A stretch of DNA of 64,000 bases from Bryobacterales bacterium (GCA_026954325.1 JAIXKK010000216.1:17961-81960), one strand, 5' to 3'. Positions 35,381-45,527 are shown, counted from the first letter of the stretch. The notes: generated by a model not told the origin, from the sequence alone. Translations and numbers: made by a program.

Positions 35381-35590
35381 ATGGAACGGCACGGCGCGGA
35401 AGGGGAGATTGAGGCGTCGCGCCAGATGCAGGCGCTCTCGGGCACTCCCGCGGCGGCCATCGTGCGCGTGGAGTCGAATGTCAGACCAAGAGCGCGCCGC
35501 GTGCTGGATAAGGGGGGCGCATGGAATCATGTTTCCCCACATTGACACCGCCGAGGATGCCCGGGATGCCGCGGCCGCGATGCTGAATGA
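35381..35590 (+). pseudogene. relic of an HpcH/HpaI-type aldolase
   Basis: Two adjoining frames carry consecutive pieces of this aldolase family. Frame one (from 35381) reads EIEASRQMQAL, GTPAAAIVRVES and RRVLDKGG. Near 35515 it must shift to the frame reading GAHGIMFPHIDTAEDARDAAAAM. In intact enzymes these pieces are contiguous around the substrate-binding region. Both ends are missing, so about 70 residues of a protein of roughly 250 remain. The stretch 35591-35776 shows no recognisable gene. Confidence 0.65.
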
Positions 35591-35776
35591 AAAGATTGTA
35601 GAGTTCAATCGCTTCGTGTGGAATGTTCGGTTTCGCGGGTTCCAAGATCGAATGCCCCCTTGGCGGAGACTATATCATTCCCTGGAAATGTACACGGGAC
35701 CGGTGGAGGCCGGGGCCGGCGCAAAAGACGAGGAACAGCCCCCAAACAATGGGAAAATGAAAACAGAGGACGTGGA

Positions 35777-36982
35777 ATGAAACGCATCTACATTGCCGCC
35801 TATCATCAATCGCCGTTTGGCAAGCTGTTGGGGATGACCGTGCCGCGGATTATCGACGAAGCGGTTGCCGGAGTCTGCGCGGAAATCCATGCGCCCGCGT
35901 CGGCGCTGGACGTGGGTTCGATTGGCGCGGCCTGCAACATGACGCTCAACGAGCAGGGGCTTCTCTCCGGGTTGATGGCGATGACGCCGGGACTCGAAGG
36001 CAAGCCGATCGAGGCGGTGGAAAATGCCTGTGCCAGCGGCGGGCAGGCGATCCTCTCCGTCATCGGCAAGCTGCAACTGGGATGGGGCGAGACCGGCATT
36101 GCCGTGGGTTATGAAAAGATGCGCGACGCCGAAGGCAAGATGGACGGAAAGCTGATCGGCAAGGCGCTCGGCTATTTCTCGCACCCCGATGAACGCGAGG
36201 GCAAGGTGTTTGTATTCCCGCACCTCTTCGCGGAGGTGATGCGGGATTACATGTCGGCGCATGGCGTCACGGAAGAGGACTTGGCAAGCATCGCCGTGCA
36301 GGAGTATTGCGCCGCCAGGCACAACCCCTACGCGCAGATGCGCAAGGTTCAGATCACACTGGAACAGGCCATGAAGATCGAAGGCGTGAACCGCTACGTG
36401 GTGGAGGGCCTGCCGCTGAAGACGTACGATTGCTCGCAGATCACCGACGGTTACGCGGCCATGATCCTGGCGACCGAAGAGGGACTCTCGAAGCTGGGGG
36501 TTGCGAAATCGGATTGCGTCGAGATTGCGGGCTACGCCCAGGCGACGGATCCGCTGCGCAAGGAAGGCCGGGAAGTCCTGCGGCCCAAGGGGGCTTACCG
36601 CGCGATGTCGAAAGCTTACGCGATGGCGGGGCTCACAGCGAAAGACATCAATGTGGCCGAGGTCCACGATTGCTTCTCAGTGATGGGAGCAATCGGCGCG
36701 GAGGTGATCGGGAAGGCGGAATATGGGCGCGGCGCCCGGTATTGGCGCGAAGGCAAGGCCGCGCCGTCCGGCGAGTGCGGCATCAATACTTCAGGAGGTC
36801 TCATCGCCAAGGGCCATCCGATCGGCGCAACGGGCGTCTCGATGGTCGGTTGGGCGTCGTGGCAGTTGTTAGGGAAAGCGCCGCGCGAATCGCAGGTGCC
36901 GGATGCCCGGGCGGCCGCTACGTTCAATATCGGCGGTCCCATCTGCGCGTCGGTGTGTACTGTCCTGAAACCTGCCGCCTAG
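35777..36982 (+). CDS. thiolase family protein (acetyl-CoA acetyltransferase / lipid-transfer-type)
   Basis: A 401-residue thiolase. The nucleophilic Cys is in VENACASGGQAI; HDCFS and the C-terminal GGLIAKGHPIGATG motif supply the remaining catalytic His and Cys-type features of the SCP2-thiolase group. The frame is open upstream to 35618, but the ATG at 35777 starts the conserved KRIYIAAYHQSPFGK region. It may cleave or form beta-ketoacyl-CoA. Genes on both sides are unrelated. Confidence 0.87.
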   Translation: MKRIYIAAYHQSPFGKLLGMTVPRIIDEAVAGVCAEIHAPASALDVGSIGAACNMTLNEQGLLSGLMAMTPGLEGKPIEAVENACASGGQAILSVIGKLQLGWGETGIAVGYEKMRDAEGKMDGKLIGKALGYFSHPDEREGKVFVFPHLFAEVMRDYMSAHGVTEEDLASIAVQEYCAARHNPYAQMRKVQITLEQAMKIEGVNRYVVEGLPLKTYDCSQITDGYAAMILATEEGLSKLGVAKSDCVEIAGYAQATDPLRKEGREVLRPKGAYRAMSKAYAMAGLTAKDINVAEVHDCFSVMGAIGAEVIGKAEYGRGARYWREGKAAPSGECGINTSGGLIAKGHPIGATGVSMVGWASWQLLGKAPRESQVPDARAAATFNIGGPICASVCTVLKPAA

Positions 36983-37002
36983 CGGGGCGCTAGGATATAG
37001 GG

Positions 37003-38586
37003 ATGGTACGGGCAGGCCGCTACGTGGTTCACCGGGAGATCGGCCGCGGAGCCATGGGTGTTGTGTACCTCGGTGAGGATCCGGCCATCGCCCGGCCGGT
37101 GGCCATCAAGACCGTCAACTTCTCGCAACTGACCGACCCCGGACAGGCGAATGTTTACCGGGACCGTCTGATCCGGGAGGCGAGTTCCGCGGGGATCCTG
37201 CAACATCCGGCAATCATCAAGATCTACGACGTAGTGCAGGCCGATGCCTACACTTGCGTGGTAATGGAATATGTCGATGGGGTATCGCTCGCGGCCCGCT
37301 TGTCGCAGGGCCCAATCCCGCCGGATGCGGCGTTGGCGATGCTCGAAAGGCTGGCGGAGGCGCTTGACCACGCACACCAGAGCGGCGTCGTTCACCGCGA
37401 CATCAAGCCGGCGAACATTCTTTTGACTCGGGACGGCCAGCCGAAGATTGCGGACTTCGGCGTAGCTCGTCTCACCTCGCGCGAAACGACCATGGGATTC
37501 TTCGGTACGCCGGCCTACATGTCGCCGGAACAGATCCGGGATGAAAAGGCGACGCCAAAAACGGACCAGTTTGCGCTGGCGGCACTGGCCTTCGAACTGA
37601 TTTCCCGGCGCAAGCCGTTCGATACCGAACAGATTTCATCGCTGATCTATAAAATCCTCCAGGATCCGGTCGCGCCCACCGGATTGGGGCCTCGGGTGGA
37701 CCGGGTGTTCGAGCGGGCAATGGCGAAGGATCCAGCCGGGCGGTTCGCAACCTGCCGGGAGTTTGTAGCCGCCTTAGGCGGTGCGCTCACGCCTCCGGCG
37801 GCGATGACTCCCGTCCCGCTAATACGCCAATCGAAGAACTTCGCCGGAACTATCCTCGCCGGCGCGGCGGGCGTGGCGTTGGTTCTTGGGGGAATTTGGG
37901 CGGTGCGGCCGGGACGAACGGCGCCGGACCGGCCGGCCCCCCAGGCAGCGGCTGTAGCGGAACCTGTCAGAGACCCCGCCGTTGCGGAGAAGAAGCCCGC
38001 GGCACAGGCGGTGAAGCCGCGTCAGGCTGCGCGCATGGAAGAACGGCCTGCCGCCGTGCGTAAGGCGCCAAAGCCTCCCGAGGCGCCCCCGGTCAGGAAG
38101 GCCGAGCCAGCCGTAGCCGCGCCTATCGTGAAGCCGGAGGTTCCCAAACCAGTCGAACGGGCAACGGTGCGCGTGTCCACCACTCCCACGGGAGCGCGCA
38201 TAATCTTTGATGGAGATGCTTCGGTGTTGTGCCACAGCCCATGCGCTCGTGAGTTGACGGCGGGGACACATCATGTGACCGCCTTCCTTGACGGCTACAG
38301 GCTGGGAACGGCAAAAGTCGATGTGCCGGGATATCCGGAACTTTCCATCATTTTGTCGAAGGCGCTGGGTACGATTGTTTTCGACGCTAGCCTTCGCGGC
38401 GCGACGATTATGATCGATGGCAGAACGCTGACAACCCCTGCTCCCACCGAGATCGAGCTTCCGGCGGGCGATCATCAGGTGAAACTGACCGTGAAGGATG
38501 TGGTGGTTCTCGACCGCGCCTTGACCGTAAAGGACTCCGGTCGAATCCTGGTGCGGGCGCCGGCTCCACCTCCTCCACAACAGTAG
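37003..38586 (+). CDS. transmembrane serine/threonine protein kinase with PEGA domains
   Basis: A 527-residue Hanks-type kinase. Residues 1-265 carry GRGAMGVVYLGE (P-loop), VAIKT (Lys), HRDIKPANIL (catalytic loop), ADFGVARL and GTPAYMSPEQ (activation end). A single transmembrane helix at about 283-302 (LAGAAGVALVLGGIWAV) is followed by a Pro/Ala/Lys-rich linker and two PEGA-like repeats (VSTTPTGARIIFDGD; DASLRGATIMIDGR) outside the cytoplasm. It probably senses envelope state. The ATG follows GGATATAGGG; start is consistent with the family N-terminus. Confidence 0.92.
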   Translation: MVRAGRYVVHREIGRGAMGVVYLGEDPAIARPVAIKTVNFSQLTDPGQANVYRDRLIREASSAGILQHPAIIKIYDVVQADAYTCVVMEYVDGVSLAARLSQGPIPPDAALAMLERLAEALDHAHQSGVVHRDIKPANILLTRDGQPKIADFGVARLTSRETTMGFFGTPAYMSPEQIRDEKATPKTDQFALAALAFELISRRKPFDTEQISSLIYKILQDPVAPTGLGPRVDRVFERAMAKDPAGRFATCREFVAALGGALTPPAAMTPVPLIRQSKNFAGTILAGAAGVALVLGGIWAVRPGRTAPDRPAPQAAAVAEPVRDPAVAEKKPAAQAVKPRQAARMEERPAAVRKAPKPPEAPPVRKAEPAVAAPIVKPEVPKPVERATVRVSTTPTGARIIFDGDASVLCHSPCARELTAGTHHVTAFLDGYRLGTAKVDVPGYPELSIILSKALGTIVFDASLRGATIMIDGRTLTTPAPTEIELPAGDHQVKLTVKDVVVLDRALTVKDSGRILVRAPAPPPPQQ

Positions 38587-38707
38587 AGCCGGCCGCGGCG
38601 CCTCTGATTTCGGCTTCCGAGGACTCGCCCGCACAACGGAGGCACGCCGCCGCGCCGTATTGCGAGTCCTCCCTGGTATCGAGGGGCGGAGGCACCCCCT
38701 TTACGGG

Positions 38708-41700
38708 CTAGAACATGAACATCATGACCAGCGTGCTGACAAACTGTCCGCCGAGGCAGCACCATCCGCCCACGGTTCCCGTAGGCTTGCCGAACAATCC
38801 TGGGCTGCCGATGTTCACCACCGCGCTCGGGTTGCTGAAGTTCGGCTGCTTGAACACGTTGTTGATGTCGTAGCGAATCTGGAACTTGTACTTCTCTTTC
38901 AAGGTGATGAATTTCGCCAGCGACACCTGCGTCCAGTTCAAACCCGGACCAGTGATCATGTTGCGTCCCAGCGTACCGGCGGTGAAGGCGGCCGGATTGG
39001 CGAAAGCCGAGATGTTCCACATGGGATTCTTGAGGCTGTTGTTGAAGCGGTCGCCAATGCTCCAGTTCGGCACGGCAACCTGATCGAGCGATTGGCTCAG
39101 GTTCGGCCGCTGCGCGCCGTTTCCCGGCAGGTAGCGGTTCGGGCTCCCGGAGACGGAGAAGTTCACCGGCACCCCGGTTTGGAAGGTCTGGATAATGGAA
39201 GCGTTCCACCCGCCCAGGATGTAATCCTTCACGCCGCCGCTGCTCATGAAATGCCTGCCGCGGCCGAAGGGCAGTTCGTAGGTCAGATAAGTGACATTCC
39301 GGTTGGTGATGTTGAATCCGGCCGTCCCTTTTTCGAGGGCGCGGTTGTAGAACGTCTCTCCTCCGCAGACGCCGTCCGCGTCACATTCATCAATGGCATG
39401 TGACCATGTGTAGAACGAAGTCAGCGTAAGCCCGTAGGAGGAGCGCTTCTCCACTTTGACCGTGCCGGAATGGAAACTGGAGTGGCTGAAGTTACTCCAC
39501 ATGTTGATCGCGCCGAAGTTCGGGAACGGGCGATAGTTCTGGTAATTCTGGAACACCGAGTTGAGAACGGTGGGGTCGGTCGAAATGTTGAGCGGAACAG
39601 TGTTGGTGTCCCATGCGTTCAGCAACCCGACGCCGGAAGAGCCCTGGTAGCTGAGTTCCAGCAACCACGAGGGAGCGAACTGATACTGTAGCGTGCCGTT
39701 CCAGTTCATGGTGTAGGGGTTGTGCAGCGAGGGGTCATAGCGCGTGGCGGAACGCGCGCTATAGTTGACGCCGACGAACGGGGACGTTCCGTTGGGGAGT
39801 ATATTGAACGCGATATTTCCGGGGCCTTGGCTCAGGAAGAACGCCGGGCGCGGATCGCCCGAGGGGCGCTGCACACTGACCGAGGTCGAGTATTCCTCGA
39901 AGTTCTGATTGAAGTCCGTGGTGAACAGATCAATGGTGGTCAATCCGAAGCCTCCGCGGAACACCACTTTATCGTTGATCTTGTAAGCCAGTCCGATTCG
40001 TGGTTGGAAGTGCTTGTAGCTCTTGTTGCCGAGAGGGCCGGAAGGATGAAGAATGGCGCCCTTCATCCCCGTGTTGGGATCGGTGGCCGTGGGATCAAAC
40101 TGGCTCTGCTGGCCGTACTTCGTCTGGAAGGGGCTTTCATAGGACCAGCGCAGGCCGAGGTTGAACGTCAAACGCGGACTGAAGGTCCAGTCATCCTGAA
40201 AGTAAAGCGCGTGGCTCCACCAGCGAGGCAGCCAGTTCGCAAGATACGTGTTGAAATCGGCCCGTGTCACCGAGCCGAGCAGAAAGGCGGCAAAATCGTT
40301 TCCGGTGTTCGGCGTAAATGGGAAGTCGGTGCCGCCGAAGCGGAAAATGCCGCCGGGTTGCGACTGGCTGAAGACGTTCGCGCGGGTGCGGAGCAACTCG
40401 TAGCCCGTCTTCAATGTGTGCCGGCCGACAACCTTGGTCAGGTTCTCCTGGAAGGTGTAGTTCTCGTCCGCCTGATAATACGGCGCGCCGGGAAACGTGG
40501 CGTTGTAGAACGCCCCGCCGCTCGAGTTGAAGAACGAGGGAAACGTATTGCCGGGAACACCGGGAATCCCCAGTTGCTGGGCCCAATTCTCATTGATTCC
40601 CGGGGGCGTGCGGGATTCCTTGCGGTGATTGGCGCCCAGCCGGATTTCGTTGATCAGCGTGGGGCTGAAAACATGCGTGTCCGAGATGACGGCGTTGATC
40701 TGGTCGCTGGGCGCCAGCACGTAGTTGCCGTCAAGCATGCCCCAGTTCAGACCGATCTGGTTGCCATGAGCGCGGTTCTGCACCCAGGAGTAGCGGCCGA
40801 ACATCCGGTTCTTGTCGCTGATGTTGTGGTCGATCTTGATGTCGTAGCGTGAACGGAACGACGTGTAGTGGCTGTTATCGCCGTAATTCGAATGGGGGCC
40901 GAGTTTGTCGATGAATCCCGAACCCGCCTGGTTGTTCGGCGCCGCCCACGGCTGATGGCCGAGGAAGTTGTTCACCGCCGGGTCGAAGCGATTCTTGGGA
41001 ATGATATTGCCGGCGAACGGATCGCGAGTCCATTGCCCGTTCACCTGCCGCGTGCTCGCCGGATCGTAAATCGGATAACCGAGCCCGTTGAACGAGAAGT
41101 TCCCGTTGAGCATGTCGGGCGTGGGAACGTCGGCAAACACGGACTGGTCGTACACCTCGTGGTGCCGTGAATATCCGAAGAGGAAAAAGGTCCGGTTCTT
41201 GCCGTTGTAAATCTTTGGGAGATAAACGGGGCCGCTGACGAGGTTGCCGAGTTCATGGTAGCCGAACGGCGCATTGCCGAGGTTGAAGTAGGCGCGGTGC
41301 AGCATCGGGTTGCCGACATACCGGTCCTCCGCCTCGACGTGTAACTGGTTGGTGCCCGATTTGTAAGTGGCGCTGAGCATCCCGCCCGCCGAATGGCCGT
41401 TTTCCGCGGGCAACACGGTGGTAACCATCTTCACTTCCTGGATGGCGTTCTGCGTCGTGGACATGATGCGGTTGGTCGCCACGCCGCCACGCACGGGTTC
41501 CGTGCCGGAGATGCCGTCCATGGAATAGCCGACACCGCGGTCGCGCTGCCCGGCGATGTGGAAGCCGTTCATGCTGGTGACGCCGGGCATCATGTACATC
41601 GTCATCCAGGTGTAGCGCTGCATGATGGGCAGGGCGTTCATCTGGCTCCCGGCGAGAACAGTGCCGGTGGTCGAGGTGGCGGTTTCGAGAAGCGGAGCCG

Positions 41701-42070
41701 CCGCGTTGACCTCGAGTTTTTCCACCACGCTCCCGACGTTCAGTTGCACGTCGACGGTGAGCGTATCGTTGGAACGTAACGCCAGTCCTTCGCGCTCCAA
41801 CGTGGCGAATCCGTCCTTCGTGAACGTGAGCTTATACGAGGCGGGGTCCAGGTAGAAGAACCGGTAAATCCCCTGCTCGTCGCTGACGGTGCGTTGGGTA
41901 ATGCCCTTTTCGGGATTGAGGGCGGTCACCGTGACTCCGGGTAGAAGCGAACCCGAGGGGTCCGTGACATGCCCAATGATAGTGCCGGTCGCGGTTTGAC
42001 CGAAGAGTGAAGCGCCGCTGGACAGCAGCGCCAGAAAGATAGAGTTGGTAAAGACCCTGGATCGAAGCAT
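38708..42070 (-). CDS. Oar-like TonB-dependent receptor with carboxypeptidase-regulatory domain (copy 1)
   Basis: A 1120-residue outer-membrane protein. After a signal peptide (SIFLALLSSGASLFGQ) comes a carboxypeptidase-regulatory-like domain (GTIIGHVTDPSGSLLPGVTV), a plug (SMDGISGTEPVRGG) and a large beta-barrel ending in Phe. These giant receptors are abundant in Acidobacteria and are thought to import large or complex substrates. A ribosome site GGGAGG precedes the ATG. It ends opposite the kinase gene. Confidence 0.9.
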   Translation of the reverse strand: MLRSRVFTNSIFLALLSSGASLFGQTATGTIIGHVTDPSGSLLPGVTVTALNPEKGITQRTVSDEQGIYRFFYLDPASYKLTFTKDGFATLEREGLALRSNDTLTVDVQLNVGSVVEKLEVNAAAPLLETATSTTGTVLAGSQMNALPIMQRYTWMTMYMMPGVTSMNGFHIAGQRDRGVGYSMDGISGTEPVRGGVATNRIMSTTQNAIQEVKMVTTVLPAENGHSAGGMLSATYKSGTNQLHVEAEDRYVGNPMLHRAYFNLGNAPFGYHELGNLVSGPVYLPKIYNGKNRTFFLFGYSRHHEVYDQSVFADVPTPDMLNGNFSFNGLGYPIYDPASTRQVNGQWTRDPFAGNIIPKNRFDPAVNNFLGHQPWAAPNNQAGSGFIDKLGPHSNYGDNSHYTSFRSRYDIKIDHNISDKNRMFGRYSWVQNRAHGNQIGLNWGMLDGNYVLAPSDQINAVISDTHVFSPTLINEIRLGANHRKESRTPPGINENWAQQLGIPGVPGNTFPSFFNSSGGAFYNATFPGAPYYQADENYTFQENLTKVVGRHTLKTGYELLRTRANVFSQSQPGGIFRFGGTDFPFTPNTGNDFAAFLLGSVTRADFNTYLANWLPRWWSHALYFQDDWTFSPRLTFNLGLRWSYESPFQTKYGQQSQFDPTATDPNTGMKGAILHPSGPLGNKSYKHFQPRIGLAYKINDKVVFRGGFGLTTIDLFTTDFNQNFEEYSTSVSVQRPSGDPRPAFFLSQGPGNIAFNILPNGTSPFVGVNYSARSATRYDPSLHNPYTMNWNGTLQYQFAPSWLLELSYQGSSGVGLLNAWDTNTVPLNISTDPTVLNSVFQNYQNYRPFPNFGAINMWSNFSHSSFHSGTVKVEKRSSYGLTLTSFYTWSHAIDECDADGVCGGETFYNRALEKGTAGFNITNRNVTYLTYELPFGRGRHFMSSGGVKDYILGGWNASIIQTFQTGVPVNFSVSGSPNRYLPGNGAQRPNLSQSLDQVAVPNWSIGDRFNNSLKNPMWNISAFANPAAFTAGTLGRNMITGPGLNWTQVSLAKFITLKEKYKFQIRYDINNVFKQPNFSNPSAVVNIGSPGLFGKPTGTVGGWCCLGGQFVSTLVMMFMF

Positions 42071-42275
42071 ACAAACCTCCCAAAGAAACTACTGAACCGC
42101 AGTTTCCATCTTGGCTGCCGGTTGTGAGACAGCATATCACAAAGGGAGCATCGCGCGATCGTTATCGATCCACGCCGCCGCATCATTCGCCGCGCTACAT
42201 CAGATATAGTGACCCGCAATTCCTGCTTCATCGGCCACCGCGCCGGCCGGCGTGGAACCCTCTTCAAGGCGCCTG

Positions 42276-44321
42276 TCAGGCCCGGTTCGCAATCCTCATA
42301 ATGACCGCGGTCTCGGGCGGGTCTTCGTAATATCCCGGACGCCGTCCCACCTCTTCAAAACCTACCCGCTCATAGAGGCGGCGAGCGGCGTCATTCGACT
42401 CACGCACCTCGAGGAATACATCTCCCGCTTCTCCGCTGAATACCAGCGCCCGCAGCAGTGCCTCGCCGATCCCCAATCCGCGGTATTCGGATAGAACGGC
42501 GATGTTCAGAATCTCCCGCTCGTCGGGCGCGGTCTTGCGGGCCACGATGAATCCCGCGATCGCCCCGTCATGACGGGCAACCAGAAATTCATGGCGCAGG
42601 TACTGCTCCGCATCCCAGCGGGAAGACGGCAGGGCCTCGGCTTGAATCTGCCGTACGCGCGCCAGGTCGGCTGGCGTGCCTGCCCGAAGAAGCAGCTTTT
42701 CCGGAAGCGTTCCGGCAATCAGGTCGCGCTCCATCTGGCCAAGTTTAGCCCAACCGAAACGCTCCGCGACAAGCGAGTAGCTATTGGCGGCAAGCATCCG
42801 GCGCAGGCCGGGATCAGACGCCAGGCGGCCGATTCCCTCGGCGAATGCATCCGCGCCATCCGCGATCCAGACATGCTTCTCATGCTCGACGGGAATGCCT
42901 CCGCACCCGCAAGCCGTGGTGACGATGGCGCGCTCCATGGCCATCGCTTCCAGCACCTTGACGTTGGTTCCCGCCGAGACGAGAGTCGGCACAAGAACAA
43001 TATTCGCCTCGTGGTACAGAGGGCGGACATCAGCCACAAAACCGAGGATGCGTATCCGATCGTCGTTCCGCTCCGGACGCCAATACAATTCGGGCCGCGG
43101 GCCGGCCACCACGGTGACCGTCATCTCGGGGAACCGCCCGCGGAGCCGCGGCCACACCTCTTCGGCAAAAAAGCGGAAGGCGGTCACGTTCGGAAAATGG
43201 CGGAAGCTGCCGATAAAGAGGAGCCGCTGCCCCGGCATCTCGGGGTAAGGGCGAAAGCGATCCAGATCAACGCCGTTCGGAATGACTCGCGCGTTCGAAA
43301 CGCCCAGTAGACACGCATCCTTTTCGGACATCGTCACCACGCGGTTATAGCGGCGAACAGCGCTCCGCTCAAAGCGCAGCCAGCGTACCCAGTTCCACCA
43401 GGAGGCTATAGACCGTTGACGCCGGTGTAGCTGCCCGTAGAGATCAAAAGTGACGTCGTGCTCCACGAGGATGTCCCCCGGATACCGCGCCAGTTGCGTA
43501 TACTCCACCTGGATCAGTTCGAGATGATGTTCTTGGCGAACGCGCTCGATCAGCGCTCGCATGGGCGGAGATTCATATTCCTTGACCTCGGGAGGCAGCA
43601 GGGTCGCCCACCGCGGTTCCCGGTAGCGCGGCTTGCCCACCAGGCCGGCGTAGGAGCAGAATTCCAGCAGCGGCTCGAGATCCGCGGGATCCCCGTCTTC
43701 CCGGAAGGCGAACAGATACACATCGTAGTTAACGGCCGTCTCGCGCAGCAGATGGTATAGCCGGACCGCGCCGCCGTGAGAAAGCGGATACGGAATAAAA
43801 GGAGTCAACACTCCGATTCTTCGATATCCGGGTCGGGGCAGCCTTCCTTTTCGCACCGTCGTGTCGGGGGGAATTACGGTCCGGTCGCGGGTAAACCACC
43901 ATAACCAGCGGGGACGCAGATAGATGCGGTCCAGCGGAACGCCCCGCCAGAACAACAGAGACGCGAGCCAGGTCCGCGGTTGCAGATGATGCCGCTCGAG
44001 GTTCGCATTATAGGCAAGGATCTTGCGTGGCGCCCGAAGAAAGGCCGCCCGGCGCAGCGCGGCGTGGGCGCTGTCTCCGTCAAACAGGACAGCGGCCATG
44101 CCAATGCGATACCGGCGCAGGACGCGCAGATCGGCGGGTTCCACCCCATCGGCATCTGGATCGCCGCCCACGACAAAATGACGGCGATCGGGGATCAGTT
44201 TGCGCACCTCCTCCACCATGATCTTCACCTTATCCGGCGCCCCGGTGGAAAAACTGACCACTACCGCCTCCGGATGTTTGCCCAGCAAACCGAACCACAA
44301 TGCTTTGAGGCGCTGCTTCAA
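42276..44321 (-). CDS. fusion of GT4 glycosyltransferase with C-terminal RimI-like N-acetyltransferase
   Basis: The 681-residue protein starts at TTG 44321 (AGGAGG 8 bases upstream), overlapping the MFS stop. Residues 1-165 form a domain I do not recognise (EAVVVSFSTGAPDKVKIMVEE). Residues about 168-535 are a GT4 glycosyltransferase (FIPYPLSHGGAVRLYHLL, NARVIPNGVDLDRFRPYP, SAGTNVKVLEAMAMERAIVT). Residues about 543-681 are a GNAT domain with acetyl-CoA loop YRGLGIGEALL and the RimI signature LEVRESNDAARRLYERVGF followed by PGYYEDPPE. No stop separates the domains. The longer open frame upstream is the MFS gene read out of frame. Confidence 0.82.
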   Translation of the reverse strand: MKQRLKALWFGLLGKHPEAVVVSFSTGAPDKVKIMVEEVRKLIPDRRHFVVGGDPDADGVEPADLRVLRRYRIGMAAVLFDGDSAHAALRRAAFLRAPRKILAYNANLERHHLQPRTWLASLLFWRGVPLDRIYLRPRWLWWFTRDRTVIPPDTTVRKGRLPRPGYRRIGVLTPFIPYPLSHGGAVRLYHLLRETAVNYDVYLFAFREDGDPADLEPLLEFCSYAGLVGKPRYREPRWATLLPPEVKEYESPPMRALIERVRQEHHLELIQVEYTQLARYPGDILVEHDVTFDLYGQLHRRQRSIASWWNWVRWLRFERSAVRRYNRVVTMSEKDACLLGVSNARVIPNGVDLDRFRPYPEMPGQRLLFIGSFRHFPNVTAFRFFAEEVWPRLRGRFPEMTVTVVAGPRPELYWRPERNDDRIRILGFVADVRPLYHEANIVLVPTLVSAGTNVKVLEAMAMERAIVTTACGCGGIPVEHEKHVWIADGADAFAEGIGRLASDPGLRRMLAANSYSLVAERFGWAKLGQMERDLIAGTLPEKLLLRAGTPADLARVRQIQAEALPSSRWDAEQYLRHEFLVARHDGAIAGFIVARKTAPDEREILNIAVLSEYRGLGIGEALLRALVFSGEAGDVFLEVRESNDAARRLYERVGFEEVGRRPGYYEDPPETAVIMRIANRA

Positions 44322-45526
44322 GCCGCGGCCTCCTGGCGGAAAGTGGTGGCTTTCATCAGCGCCCATCCCGCCAGAGGCAGGGCCGAGGAGACAATGCAGA
44401 CCGGCAGGAATCCGTAGCCATCCACCAACCGGCCCACCAGGGGAGAGAAGAAGGTGAGCATCAGCCCATAGCCTGACGTGATCGCCGACACGGCGAAGGC
44501 AGCCCGCTTCGCGCCGAAGATGTCCTGCGGGAGGGCATACATGTTGGCGCTTACCGCCACCGAGAAAAAGAAGGAGGCCGAAACCATGGCGATGGCCCAT
44601 CCAGGCTCTCGCATGAGTGGCGCGGCCGTGGTCGACAGCAGTGCAATGCAGCCGGCGAGAATCGAGCGGTCTCGAGCCTGCATCACCGTTGCGCCCTGCT
44701 TCATGAAACGGAGAGCCAGCCATCCGCCGAATAGTCCCCCGAAGGCGGCAAAAATGGGGGGAATCCAGGCATAACGCTGGTTCGCCTCGGCAGGAGAGAG
44801 ATGATACTGCTGCACCAGAAAAATGGTAGTCCAGTTCGTCCACAAACTGTAGACGGTCATGACCAGGATGTTCCCGAATACCAGCGCCCAGAGCCTCCTG
44901 TCGCGCGCCACCGCGGCAGCCGGCGAAGCAGGCCGGTCCAGGGCGACAGCCGATCCTTCCCCGGCGCGGCGGCGAACCGCGCGCCAGAGCGGAGCCCAGA
45001 ACAGCCCCAGTCCGCCGGCGGCAACAAACGCGGCGCGCCAGCCGAAGCGTTCCGCAAGGAAGACGGCCAGAAGCGGGGCGGCCATGCTGCCCAGGCTGAG
45101 CCCAAGCTGGTTGACTCCCGTTCCCAGGGCGCGCTCGCGAGGGTGCAGATAGGTGGCGCTGGCCTTTCCGAACGCGGGAATCCCGCCGGCTTCGGCCGCG
45201 CCCAGCAGCATGCGGCAGGCGAACAAACCGGCGAAGCCATCCACAAGACCCGTCGCGGCGGCCGCCAGGGACCACACCACGATGCTGGCCATGGCGCCCG
45301 CGCTCAGCCCCACGCGATCAATGAAGAGACCGGCAACCGGAGCGCACAACGCGTAAACAATGTAGAACGCCGATTGCAGCCAGCCGTAGTCTTCGTTCGA
45401 AAGTTGAAACTCCGCCTTCAACCGCGGGGCAAGCGCCGCCAGTGTCTGCCGGTCGAGATAGTTCAGGGCGGTGAAGAGGGTGAACGCGCCGACAGCCAGC
45501 CAGCGCGCTGGGAGGAGAGAACGCAT
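44318..45526 (-). CDS. MFS transporter, anion:cation symporter (hexuronate-type) family
   Basis: A 402-residue inner-membrane transporter with about 12 hydrophobic segments. NYLDRQTLAALAPRLKAEF at the N-terminus and the loop GLFIDRVGLSAG resemble the ACS family that imports hexuronates and similar organic anions. AAEAGGIPAFGKA in TM4 is the family motif. It follows the TPR gene with one base between and is overlapped by the glycosyltransferase gene, so the three form an operon. The substrate is not predictable with confidence. Confidence 0.87.
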   Translation of the reverse strand: MRSLLPARWLAVGAFTLFTALNYLDRQTLAALAPRLKAEFQLSNEDYGWLQSAFYIVYALCAPVAGLFIDRVGLSAGAMASIVVWSLAAAATGLVDGFAGLFACRMLLGAAEAGGIPAFGKASATYLHPRERALGTGVNQLGLSLGSMAAPLLAVFLAERFGWRAAFVAAGGLGLFWAPLWRAVRRRAGEGSAVALDRPASPAAAVARDRRLWALVFGNILVMTVYSLWTNWTTIFLVQQYHLSPAEANQRYAWIPPIFAAFGGLFGGWLALRFMKQGATVMQARDRSILAGCIALLSTTAAPLMREPGWAIAMVSASFFFSVAVSANMYALPQDIFGAKRAAFAVSAITSGYGLMLTFFSPLVGRLVDGYGFLPVCIVSSALPLAGWALMKATTFRQEAAA

Positions 45527-45527
45527 G

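Noticed and set aside
38619..38671. 9-base inverted repeat GAGGACTCG / CGAGTCCTC between the kinase and the TonB receptor
   Set aside because: The 35-base loop and lack of a T-run make a terminator unlikely; no other role is apparent.
44322..45275. N-terminal extension of the glycosyltransferase frame
   Set aside because: This part is the MFS transporter gene in another frame; TTG at 44321 has a strong ribosome site.
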